From Bacteroidaceae bacterium (GTDB lineage Bacteria; Bacteroidota; Bacteroidia; Bacteroidales; Bacteroidaceae): a DNA stretch of 64,000 bases. Shown in pieces: positions 6,407 to 15,005 of the stretch (position 1 is its first letter; every line of letters starts with the position of its first letter). Location of the stretch: NCBI GenBank assembly GCA_017556045.1, contig JAFZFF010000086.1, positions 1 through 64,000 on the forward strand, read 5' to 3'. The notes under the pieces are model-generated. The model was not told where the DNA came from. It made no database searches and worked only from the letters and a program-made list of their open reading frames with translations. The position numbers were made by a program, and so were the translations under genes.

Positions 6407-9031
6407 ATGAAGAAGTATATCCTCACAGTAATGCTGCTCGTAGGCAGCTTCGCGATGGGACGTGCGCAGGAGCTCACCCCCTTCCAATCAATCTTCTCGT
6501 ACGTACAGAATGTGTACCAGTTCTGCAAGGTATGTCCTCAGGAGAAGGTGTACCTGCACTTTGATAATACGGCCTACTTCCAAGGTGATGTGATATGGTT
6601 TTCGGCCTATGTGGTAGACGCCACTACGCAGCTCCCTGCGCCCAGCAAGGTGCTCTACGTAGAGCTGCTCTCGCCCAATGGCGTGGTGCTCCGCCAGCTC
6701 AAGCTCAAGGTGGAGAATGGTCAGGCTCATGGCTCGCTGCCCTTGATAGACTCGTCTAACGAGGAGGCTCGCGCGCTACGCGGCACGCTGGCATTGCCCA
6801 GCGGATTCTATGAGGTGAGAGCCTATACCCGCACGATGCTCAACTTTGACGAGGCGGGCATCTTCTCGCGCGTATTCCCCGTATATGAGACTCCGGCCAA
6901 GGAGGGCGACTTTAGCAACCCCACGATGAGCCGATACAATAATCCCTACGATATGCAGCGCCCCGAGCAGCAGAAGGTGAAGAATATCAACGTGACCTTC
7001 TACCCCGAGGGTGGCGCACTGGTACAGGGCGTGACCAACCGCGTAGCCTTCAAGGCTATGGATGAGAATGGCATGGGCGTAGCGGTAAACGGTAAGCTGA
7101 AGCTATCTGACGAGATGGAGCTGCCGCTCAAGACCCTGCACGATGGTATGGGATGGGTGGACTTCACCCCCGAGAAGAAGCGCTACAGTGCCGACTTCCA
7201 GTATGAGGGTAAGGACTACACGTTCCGCCTGCCCGACGCAGAGGAGGGTGGCTACGCGCTCTTGGTCAATAATCTCTTTGCCGAGGTGATGCAGGTGCAG
7301 CTCAGTAGCAAGAACACTGCGGACGAACTGCTGGGTGTGATGCTCATGAGCCGTGGCAAGGTGTGTTACTTCGATACCATCACCACGAGCCAGGGACAGG
7401 CAGCGCTGGCCATCGCCAAGGAGCAGCTCCCCACGGGTGTGCACCAGCTCACGGTGTTCAATGCCGAGGGCGCCATACGCGCGCAGCGCCTGGTGTTTGT
7501 CAACAATGGCTTCGTGGCAGGTGACGTGCGCATCACTGCTCCCGCAGGACAGCAGACACCTTATGCGCAGGTGACCATGCAGGTGCAGACATTGGCTCCC
7601 AGTGGTGCCCCACAGCCCGCTACCATCTCTGTGGCAGTGCGCGATAGCAAGAACCTGGGTGCGGCACATGCCGATAACGTGCTCACCAATATGCTGCTCT
7701 CCTCTGAGCTCAAGGGATACATACATAACCCCGAGTACTACTTCGAGGCGGCCGACCCCGCACATGCGCAGGCGCTCAACCTCTTGATGATGGTGCAGGG
7801 ATGGACCCGCTATAACTTCCGTCAGATGGCACGCATAGAGCCCTTCGTGATACACCACTTCGTGGAGGATGGCCTCGTCATCGATGGCATGGTGCTGCAG
7901 CGTGCTAAGGACAAGCCCATCAAGGATGTGTCGGTGAAGCTGCGCCTCTACTCACCCGACCGTAGCAAGACCCAAGAGACCACCGTGGTGACCGACGAGG
8001 AGGGTAAGTTTGGCTTTGCTGTGGAGGAGTTTACCGGCAAGTGGGACATGTTCCTCACCGCTACCAAGGAGGAGGGCAAGGAGCTCGACTGTCGTATGCG
8101 CCTCGACCGCGGTTCGCGCCCCACAACACGTGTGTACGCTTTGGCTGAGACCGCCATGCCTGACTTTGCGCTGATGAGAGAGGAGGAGAAGAAGGCTGAT
8201 GCCGCTACTCCCAAGGACCCCATGAAGCAGGCAAGCCCCGATAGCGTGTTTGTACTCGATAATGTCGATGTATATGGTCGTAAGAAGTATGTCGACTACC
8301 TTACCTTCAAGGCCTTCAATGCCGATGAGGATACCGAGCTACACCTCGACCAGGGAAAGTTTACCTACACCGTACGTGACTACCTGAAGGAGAAGGGATA
8401 CAACATAGACTTTGCCCGCTACGATGGTGTGGTGCCTACCGACTTTGCAACCCGCGATGAAATGGTGGCGTGGGAGCTCGAGCAGGTCCCCATCAACAAT
8501 CGTCGTGTACTGTGGTATCTGCATAATGAGAAGGAGGTATGGCATAAGTCAAGCTATATCCCCGGATTTGATATCGACATGGAGGATGTCAAGTCTATCA
8601 TCGTATATGACAGTCCGCTCGACTATATGCAGCTGCCCTATGTGAGCTCGATATTGGCTCCGAACCTGATAGAGGAGCTCAATAATAATAAGAAACTGGA
8701 AGATGGCATGGTCTTCTCACGCGGCCTCTACGTCGTAGACATCACGATGTATCCCAAGGGTATGCGTAAGTCAAAGGTCAAGGGACAGCGTCAGACATCG
8801 TTCCGTGGATATACGGAGGTGGCTGAGTTCTACGCTCCCGAGTACCCCGACGGTCCTATTAAGGGTGATGTGGACTATCGCCGCACACTCTACTGGAACC
8901 CCTCGCTCACTACCGATGCGCAGGGTCAGGCCACTGTAAGCTTCTATAACAATGGCTACTCGAAGAGCTTTGACATCAGTGCCGAGGGTATCACACCTCA
9001 GGGTACTGTGATGCAATATACACAGGAGTAA
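6407..9031 (+). CDS. Exported macroglobulin (MG2)-domain surface protein
   Basis: An 874-residue protein starting at ATG 6407 (the ATG at 6392 would put five residues in front of a normal signal peptide MKKYILTVMLLVGSFAMGRAQ). Near residues 40-130 it carries an MG2-type beta-sandwich (EKVYLHFDNTAYFQGDVIWF), a pattern shared by Bacteroidales alpha-2-macroglobulin-like and TonB-associated surface proteins. A middle segment near 490-570 resembles a carboxypeptidase-regulatory-like domain (DGMVLQRAKDKPIKDVSV ... DEEGKFGF). The C-terminal part has another beta domain (YWNPSLTTDAQGQATVSFYN). There is no thioester motif CGEQ, so it is not a classical protease trap. Likely an outer-membrane or periplasmic scaffold; precise function unknown. 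Confidence 0.8.
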   Translation: MKKYILTVMLLVGSFAMGRAQELTPFQSIFSYVQNVYQFCKVCPQEKVYLHFDNTAYFQGDVIWFSAYVVDATTQLPAPSKVLYVELLSPNGVVLRQLKLKVENGQAHGSLPLIDSSNEEARALRGTLALPSGFYEVRAYTRTMLNFDEAGIFSRVFPVYETPAKEGDFSNPTMSRYNNPYDMQRPEQQKVKNINVTFYPEGGALVQGVTNRVAFKAMDENGMGVAVNGKLKLSDEMELPLKTLHDGMGWVDFTPEKKRYSADFQYEGKDYTFRLPDAEEGGYALLVNNLFAEVMQVQLSSKNTADELLGVMLMSRGKVCYFDTITTSQGQAALAIAKEQLPTGVHQLTVFNAEGAIRAQRLVFVNNGFVAGDVRITAPAGQQTPYAQVTMQVQTLAPSGAPQPATISVAVRDSKNLGAAHADNVLTNMLLSSELKGYIHNPEYYFEAADPAHAQALNLLMMVQGWTRYNFRQMARIEPFVIHHFVEDGLVIDGMVLQRAKDKPIKDVSVKLRLYSPDRSKTQETTVVTDEEGKFGFAVEEFTGKWDMFLTATKEEGKELDCRMRLDRGSRPTTRVYALAETAMPDFALMREEEKKADAATPKDPMKQASPDSVFVLDNVDVYGRKKYVDYLTFKAFNADEDTELHLDQGKFTYTVRDYLKEKGYNIDFARYDGVVPTDFATRDEMVAWELEQVPINNRRVLWYLHNEKEVWHKSSYIPGFDIDMEDVKSIIVYDSPLDYMQLPYVSSILAPNLIEELNNNKKLEDGMVFSRGLYVVDITMYPKGMRKSKVKGQRQTSFRGYTEVAEFYAPEYPDGPIKGDVDYRRTLYWNPSLTTDAQGQATVSFYNNGYSKSFDISAEGITPQGTVMQYTQE

Positions 9032-9123
9032 TCCCCAATTGTATAAACCTTAATAATAACCCAAACAAAAAAGAGAGAAAGTAGATCAAAGTGAAAAAAA
9101 GAACCAAACAACGTGAAAAAACA

Positions 9124-12100
9124 ATGAAAAAGAATCTAACCTTGATGACATGCCTACTGCTCCTCCTCGGAGTAGCTCAGGCTAATGCGGCTTACACCAC
9201 TCCCGAATCGGGCAAGGTATACCGCATACACAATGGAAAAAATGCAAAGGTGATCGGCGAAGATGGTATCGCTCGCGAGCTGGTATCAGTAGACGCTCAG
9301 GCTGATGACTTCAAGCAGCTGTGGTTGCTCCAAGAGAGCGGTAGCGGATTCCTCGTGCAGAACGCCTTCTCAGGACAATACCTGCAGGCCTGCGCGCAGC
9401 AGTCTACACAGATATACCCCACTGGCACTGCCAAGACGACCATGTATATCAAGAAGGAGTCGGGTACCGGCCACTCTATCGGTCAGGCCTCGGGAGCTTA
9501 CCTTCACCTCGATAATGGTAATAATATCGTGCGCTGGTGGGATGCTGCCAACACCGCTTCGCAATGGCATTTTGAGGAGGTCAACGTGTCGGCTGAGGCA
9601 ATATCACTGCAGCAGGCTGCCTTCCAGGCCTTCTATGCAGAGTATCAGGCTAAGCTCGAACTGATGGACCACATCGGCGAGTACAATGCTGCATTGCCCA
9701 CCTTCTTTACCGACCTTACCTGCACCGAGCTGCTGCCCACCTACGCTGCTATGAGCGACGATGAGTTGCGTGCTGCGATGAGCGCACTGCCCACTACACT
9801 GCAGGATATGGCACTCAAGATCAAGAACGAGGCTTGGGGACACCGCGAAGAGGAGTTCCGCATACGTAACTACAAGGCCTATAGCGACCCTGACTATTGG
9901 GCAGAGAAGCTCTATACCAAGAAGTACGGACGCATCAATAACCCCACAGGTATCTATGGCAACGCGGGCGACGTACTCTATGTATTCGTAGGCTCAGATA
10001 TCCCTAAGGGAGCTACGCTGAAGGCTGAGATTATCAGCGGCACCAGCATCCAGGGCGAGGCTGTAGCGCTGAAGAAGGGACTCAATATGGTGCCGGTGAA
10101 GAAGGACTACTCAAATCTCTTCATCCAGTATATCGGTGAGACCTCACTGACAAGCGATGTGCTCATCACCGACTACCCCGAGCTTAAGATACACGTCGAG
10201 CAGGGTGTGGTCAATGGCTACTGGGACAAGGCGCAGCACACCGATGCTGACTGGGTAGACATGAGCAAGAATCTCTTCTCGGGCGATGTAGTGCAGGTCA
10301 AGGGCGAGCGTATCATGTTCCACATGAGCCGCCACTATATCACTCAGTGTTGCGCATCGACCATCACCGACGCTATCGGCTGGTGGGACGATATGGTGCG
10401 TTGGCAGCAAGATGTGATGGGATTGGAAGATGTGTATCCTACTAAGTTTAACAACCTCAATTGTGCCATCTCACTCACCTCGGGCTATCAGTCTGCTACC
10501 CATTACCGCACTCAGTATGCTGAGACCTATATCAACAACTTGCTCCCCTATGAGAAGATGATGAGCAATGCCGACAACTGCTGGGGACCTGCGCATGAGA
10601 ATGGCCATGTACACCAGGCTGCCATACAGTCGGTAGGTACGGCTGAGGTGAGCAACAACTTCTTCTCTAACCTTACCCTCTTCAAGCTGGGACGATACAC
10701 CTCACGTGGTAATGCCAATGATGATATCTTTAATGACTACGCTAACCACAAGCCCTATATCCTCCGCAATGGAGCTACTACACTGCGTTCATTCTGGCAG
10801 CTCTACCTCTACTTCCACGAGGTGATGGGTGATGAGACCTTCTATCCTCGCGTGTTCAAGGCTATGCGTGCTACTCCGATGAAGGCTCGCGACCCGCAGT
10901 ACTATGCCAACTATGTAAATGGCAACGAAGACCTCTTGCTCTTTGCTAAGGCTTGCTGTGATGCTGCGCAGATGGACCTCTCTGAGTTCTTCCGCTTCTG
11001 GGGCTATCTTGAGATTACTGACAAGCAGCTTATCGATGACTATGGCAACTTCTACCTTACCACACGTAAGAGTGATGTGGAGGAGTTCCTCGCTCACGCA
11101 GCGCAGTACCCCAAGGCTCCCTCAATTGTCTTCGTAGAGGACCGCGTGAAGGCTGAGAAGCGTACCGATGGCATATCAGGCAACAAGCTGCACCATGGCA
11201 ATGCTGTAGCAGTAGGTAGCGCTGGAGATGTAGGTCACTATACCGACTTCAAGGATACCTCTGTGAAGGCTGAGGGTTACCTCTACAATAAGTCGGGCAC
11301 CAAGATTACCATTTCAGGAGGTACCGGTGCTGTAGGATTTAAGGTATATGCCAAGGCTGATGGAGCACTGCTCTACGGCTCGAATCGCCTCACCTTCACT
11401 CTCCCCAATGAGGTGGCTGCACAGGAGATTGTCATCGTGGCTGCTCAGGCAGATGGTACCGATGTGGCAGTGAAGACCGTTGCCGAAGGTGGTAACGAGA
11501 GTCAGCAGTATGATGCTCTCAAAAATAATATTGCCGAAGCAAAGAAGGTGATTGCGATGAGTGACCCCTCAGGCGCTAAGCCCGGCTACTACTATGGCTC
11601 TGTGGTGAAGGAGCTCCAGGCACTGCTCGCTGAGGCAGAAAGTGCCTATAGCAGCAAAGACCAGAGCGCTCATACCTATGGCGAGTGGGCTACTCTGCTT
11701 GCTGCCGAGATGCAGCGTATCGTGGCGCTCACAGGTGTTAAGCAGGTGATCTATGCTGCTAACTGGTATTCGCTCACCAATGTACAGTACCCCAACTACT
11801 CTATGGGTACATCGGGTACTAAGCTGCGTTGTACCGTCTCAGACCCTGCACAGAGCGACGCTAAACAATGGGCCTTCGAACCCTCTGGCGCGGCCAACAC
11901 CTATTACATTATCAATAAGGAGACAGGTAAGTATATCAGTACTATCGGCCAGAGTGCTCAGGTCACTGCTACGGCTACGACCACCTCTACTGCTATACCC
12001 TTTGTGGTGACAGACAATGGTGATGGTACCTTTACCATCAATGATACCGAGCAGGGTTATGGTGCGCTCCACTGCGATGCGGCTAAAGCTGTAGTGGGCT

Positions 12101-13014
12101 GGACTGCCAGTGCTACAGCTTCACACTGGACACTCATCTGCACTAAAGATGGACAGCGTGAGGTCTTCCAAGCTGAGTTGGATGCGCTCATCGCACGTGC
12201 TGAGGAGATACTCAATGAACTCATTGCTGACTACAATGTAAATATGTCTGCTGAGGATATGGCTATCTGCGCTGACGTGACACCACTCCTTGGTGCTGAT
12301 ACCCTACTGACATGGGCATGTGACCTGCAGGAGTATGTTTATCTCAATTATAATGCGGATTGCCAGTTGGTAGATTGTGTAGACAATGTACAAGGCATGG
12401 TTAATACAATCACGACTCTTATTGGTAACCTCGCAGTGAACTACCGCAAGGCACTCTATCTGCCTGAGGTGTCTACTGATGAGCAGGTAGTGCTCTACTA
12501 TATCCGCAACCTCGAGGACGGCTTCTACTGCTATGAGGAGAAGGATAATGCGCGCTATCTTGGCTACCTTCGTACCAAGGAGGTAGAGGATGCTACTACC
12601 GACGATGAACTGCTTTGGTACTTCCTCCCAGGCGAAGCTGATAGCACCTTCTATATGGTCAACTATGCGACCCGTCAGGGCATCTACAATGTGAACGGAA
12701 AGAGCTACGTCACCGTGCTCAGTGGCGGTACTGCTGAGGCGTTCAAACTTACGCCTGACGAAGTGGCTGGTGGCTTTATCATCAGCGCAGCAGATGGCAA
12801 GACCTGGTACTGCAGTAGCTCGTACTATGTGCAGACCTCGAAGACCAAGCAGGCTCTCTGGAAGTTTGTGAAGGCTGGTACTGGTACCTCTGTTGATACC
12901 ATACCCCTTTCGCCTGATGAGGCTAAGCCCCTCTATGACCTTCAAGGTCGCCTCGTTATCTCACCTGTAAAGGGTATATATATCCGTTCAGGGCAGAAGG
13001 TGACCATTAAGTAA
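9124..13014 (+). CDS. Secreted M60-family metallopeptidase with lectin-like modules
   Basis: A 1,296-residue secreted protein from ATG 9124 (the in-frame GTG at 9091 would add a charged 11-residue extension before a good signal peptide ending AQANA). The catalytic centre is HENGH at 491-495 with a downstream Glu508, the HExxH(8-28)E gluzincin signature of M60/enhancin peptidases, which in gut bacteria cleave O-glycosylated mucins. An N-terminal ricin-like beta-trefoil segment (about 25-155) and a related one near 880-1010 have QW-type repeats suited to glycan binding; helical linkers separate them. The last 35 residues (LYDLQGRLV ... KGIYIRSGQKV) match the common Bacteroidota C-terminal sorting or anchoring motif. 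It is followed directly by a strong terminator. Confidence 0.88.
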   Translation: MKKNLTLMTCLLLLLGVAQANAAYTTPESGKVYRIHNGKNAKVIGEDGIARELVSVDAQADDFKQLWLLQESGSGFLVQNAFSGQYLQACAQQSTQIYPTGTAKTTMYIKKESGTGHSIGQASGAYLHLDNGNNIVRWWDAANTASQWHFEEVNVSAEAISLQQAAFQAFYAEYQAKLELMDHIGEYNAALPTFFTDLTCTELLPTYAAMSDDELRAAMSALPTTLQDMALKIKNEAWGHREEEFRIRNYKAYSDPDYWAEKLYTKKYGRINNPTGIYGNAGDVLYVFVGSDIPKGATLKAEIISGTSIQGEAVALKKGLNMVPVKKDYSNLFIQYIGETSLTSDVLITDYPELKIHVEQGVVNGYWDKAQHTDADWVDMSKNLFSGDVVQVKGERIMFHMSRHYITQCCASTITDAIGWWDDMVRWQQDVMGLEDVYPTKFNNLNCAISLTSGYQSATHYRTQYAETYINNLLPYEKMMSNADNCWGPAHENGHVHQAAIQSVGTAEVSNNFFSNLTLFKLGRYTSRGNANDDIFNDYANHKPYILRNGATTLRSFWQLYLYFHEVMGDETFYPRVFKAMRATPMKARDPQYYANYVNGNEDLLLFAKACCDAAQMDLSEFFRFWGYLEITDKQLIDDYGNFYLTTRKSDVEEFLAHAAQYPKAPSIVFVEDRVKAEKRTDGISGNKLHHGNAVAVGSAGDVGHYTDFKDTSVKAEGYLYNKSGTKITISGGTGAVGFKVYAKADGALLYGSNRLTFTLPNEVAAQEIVIVAAQADGTDVAVKTVAEGGNESQQYDALKNNIAEAKKVIAMSDPSGAKPGYYYGSVVKELQALLAEAESAYSSKDQSAHTYGEWATLLAAEMQRIVALTGVKQVIYAANWYSLTNVQYPNYSMGTSGTKLRCTVSDPAQSDAKQWAFEPSGAANTYYIINKETGKYISTIGQSAQVTATATTTSTAIPFVVTDNGDGTFTINDTEQGYGALHCDAAKAVVGWTASATASHWTLICTKDGQREVFQAELDALIARAEEILNELIADYNVNMSAEDMAICADVTPLLGADTLLTWACDLQEYVYLNYNADCQLVDCVDNVQGMVNTITTLIGNLAVNYRKALYLPEVSTDEQVVLYYIRNLEDGFYCYEEKDNARYLGYLRTKEVEDATTDDELLWYFLPGEADSTFYMVNYATRQGIYNVNGKSYVTVLSGGTAEAFKLTPDEVAGGFIISAADGKTWYCSSSYYVQTSKTKQALWKFVKAGTGTSVDTIPLSPDEAKPLYDLQGRLVISPVKGIYIRSGQKVTIK

Positions 13015-13042
13015 AATAAGGGTAGCTTCGGCTACCCTTATT
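13015..13042. terminator. Terminator after M60 gene
   Basis: Perfect 12-bp stem AATAAGGGTAGC / GCTACCCTTATT closed by a stable TTCG tetraloop, starting right at the stop codon of the M60 gene. Confidence 0.9.
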
Positions 13043-13048
13043 ATTTAT

Positions 13049-13289
13049 GCAATAATATAGGTGTTTACCCATTTTTACGATTCTCCTCCTAAGGTAGGAG
13101 GCCGACGCGGTATGAAAGCGTCGGTTACGACGACGGGAGATTTATCTCCCCTAAGGAGTGCCGAAGGCTTTTCCCCTCGTAGAGGGGGAGGTGGTATGAG
13201 CTTATGAAATGTAATACCCCCTCCGCTTCGCTCGTCCCCCTACGTTAGGGGGACAATCCTTGGCTCTGGGTAAACAGCTATATTATTGC
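13049..13289. mobile_element. MITE-like element, long copy
   Basis: Ends are near-perfect terminal inverted repeats: AATAATATAGGTGTTTACCC at 13051-13070 and its inverse GGGTAAACAGCTATATTATT at 13268-13287 (one mismatch). The flanks carry an 11-bp direct repeat TATTATTTATG at 13039-13049 and 13290-13300, as expected of a target duplication. The interior has no gene but is rich in hairpins (CCGACGC/GCGTCGG, GGGAGAT/ATCTCCC, CCCCCTA/TAGGGGG). A shorter copy lies at 16984-17149. The TIRs and duplications point to movement in trans by an unseen transposase; 10-13-bp duplications are known for the IS4/IS231 group, but the family is not established. Confidence 0.8.
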
Positions 13290-13338
13290 TATTATTTATG
13301 TGTGTATGCAATCCATCATCATACGTGATGAAAAACAA

Positions 13339-13373
13339 AATAAGAGTGCCATACCCAGTATGACACTCTTATT
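13339..13373 (-). terminator. Terminator of the ilv operon
   Basis: Stem AATAAGAGTG-CATAC / GTATG-CACTCTTATT with one mismatch and a three-base loop, 22 bases beyond the ilvC stop on the minus strand and followed there by a T-rich run (TTTTGTTTTT). Confidence 0.8.
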
Positions 13374-13394
13374 ATAATATCAACTATGTTGTTA

Positions 13395-14438
13395 TTAGTT
13401 GTTCTCGGGACGGAGCTTGCGTACTACAGCACCAGTCTGCCACATCTCGCTCTCACGGAGGGCACGGAGCTCCTCTTCGAGTTTCTCACGGTAGTCGGGC
13501 TTAGAGTTGCTGTCGATAGAGATCTGAGCCTCGTTACCAGTCTTCACGCTCTCATAGAGCTGCTCCATTACGGGCTTGATAGCATCGTGGAACGGGCCCA
13601 TCCAGTCGAGAGCACCACGCTGAGCTGTGGTAGAGCAGTTTGCGTACATCCAGTCCATACCATTCTTAGCGAAGAGGGGCATGAGTGACTGTGTGAGCTC
13701 CTCTACGGTCTCGTTGAATGCCTCAGAAGGTGTGTGGCCATTCTCACGGAGTACCTCGTACTGAGCGAGCAACAAGCCCTGGATAGCACCCATGAGTGAT
13801 CCACGCTCACCAGTCAAGTCTGAGTATACCTCGCGCTTGAAGGTGGTCTCAAACAAGTAACCTGAACCTACACCGATACCGAGAGCGATACAACGCTCGA
13901 AAGCACGGCCTGTAGCATCCTGGAAGATAGCGTATGAAGAGTTCAAACCACGACCCTCGAGGAACATGGTACGGAGTGATGTACCTGAACCCTTAGGTGC
14001 GATGAGGATAACGTCTACATCTGCGGGAGGAACGATACCTGTGCGCTCCTTGTATGTAACAGCGAAGCCATGTGAGAAGTAGAGTGCCTTACCGGGTGTG
14101 AGGTACTTCTGGATAGTGGGCCAGCAAGCAATCTGAGCTGCGTCAGAGAGCAATACCTGGATGATGGTAGCACGCTCACAAGCCTCCTCGATGCTGAAGA
14201 GAGTCTCACCGGGTACCCAACCATCGGCTACTGCCTTGTCATATGTCTTACCAGCACGCTGGCCTACGATTACATTGAATCCATTGTCACGGAGGTTGAG
14301 TGACTGGCCGGGGCCCTGTACACCATAACCGATAACTGCGATAGTCTCGTCTTTCAATACTTCACGAGCTTTCTCCAAGGGGAATTCATCTCTGGTAACG
14401 ACGGTTTCTTCTACACCGCCAAAATTCATTTTTGCCAT
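13395..14438 (-). CDS. ilvC: Ketol-acid reductoisomerase
   Basis: Converts acetolactate (or acetohydroxybutyrate) to the dihydroxy-acid with NAD(P)H and Mg2+, the second step of valine/isoleucine synthesis. The N-terminal Rossmann fold has GYGVQGPGQSLNLRD, the glycine-rich loop in the form typical of Bacteroidota, followed by the cofactor-specificity loop VIVGQRAGKTYDKA. The C-terminal knotted helical domain keeps the metal-binding acidic residues (SDLTGERGSLMGA, ETVEELTQ). 347 residues, class I length. It is the last gene of ilvB-ilvN-ilvC, 22 bases after ilvN, and ends before a terminator. Confidence 0.96.
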   Translation of the reverse strand: MAKMNFGGVEETVVTRDEFPLEKAREVLKDETIAVIGYGVQGPGQSLNLRDNGFNVIVGQRAGKTYDKAVADGWVPGETLFSIEEACERATIIQVLLSDAAQIACWPTIQKYLTPGKALYFSHGFAVTYKERTGIVPPADVDVILIAPKGSGTSLRTMFLEGRGLNSSYAIFQDATGRAFERCIALGIGVGSGYLFETTFKREVYSDLTGERGSLMGAIQGLLLAQYEVLRENGHTPSEAFNETVEELTQSLMPLFAKNGMDWMYANCSTTAQRGALDWMGPFHDAIKPVMEQLYESVKTGNEAQISIDSNSKPDYREKLEEELRALRESEMWQTGAVVRKLRPENN

Positions 14439-14460
14439 AATTTTTTAGATTTATGAATTG

Positions 14461-14994
14461 TTATTTATGATTTATTTTTTCCAAATATTCGTTTACATGT
14501 TCTGCGGTGTCGCGTGTCACTGCAATACGACCAGAACTTACATACTGCAATACGCAGTTGAATGCATCGAGCTCAGCGCGCAGAGCACTGATCTCGTCAG
14601 TTACGCCTGACTTCTCTACCACAGCATATACGGCATTGGCCTCCATGATGCGAGCGCCATAGCGACGTATGGTCTTCGAGATGAGGGGATTGTCGAGCAA
14701 GATGGGGGTAGATACCTTGAACAGCGCTACCTCCTGCATGAAGATCTCACCATCAACGTAGTAGTGAGCCTGCAATACATCAATCTTCTTCTCGATCTGC
14801 TTGGTTACCTTGATGATGGTATCCTCATCGCTCCACGCAGTGATGGTGTAGCGGTGTACACCTTTGATAGACGATGCCGAGGCATTGATACTCTCGATAT
14901 TGATCTGTCGGCGGGTAAACACGGCAGTGATCTGATTGAGCAGACCTGCGATGTTCTCCGAATGAACAATCAATGTATATAGTTTCTTTTCCAT
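14461..14994 (-). CDS. ilvN: Acetolactate synthase small (regulatory) subunit
   Basis: Regulatory subunit that stimulates IlvB and confers valine feedback inhibition. The ACT domain is clear at the N-terminus (LIVHSENIAGLLNQITAVF ... INIESINAS), followed by the C-terminal activation domain. I choose ATG 14994 (177 aa) because the earlier possible start at 15012 lies inside the ilvB coding end and ATG 14994 is preceded by a purine-rich GAAAAGAA. The gene starts 11 bases after the ilvB stop, consistent with subunit stoichiometry from one transcript. Confidence 0.95.
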   Translation of the reverse strand: MEKKLYTLIVHSENIAGLLNQITAVFTRRQINIESINASASSIKGVHRYTITAWSDEDTIIKVTKQIEKKIDVLQAHYYVDGEIFMQEVALFKVSTPILLDNPLISKTIRRYGARIMEANAVYAVVEKSGVTDEISALRAELDAFNCVLQYVSSGRIAVTRDTAEHVNEYLEKINHK

Positions 14995-15005
14995 TTCTTT
15001 TCGAT

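Noticed and set aside
7103..7858. A 251-codon antisense frame in the macroglobulin-domain gene
   Set aside because: It is a codon-bias shadow of the real gene: no ribosome site and His/Leu-rich artificial composition.
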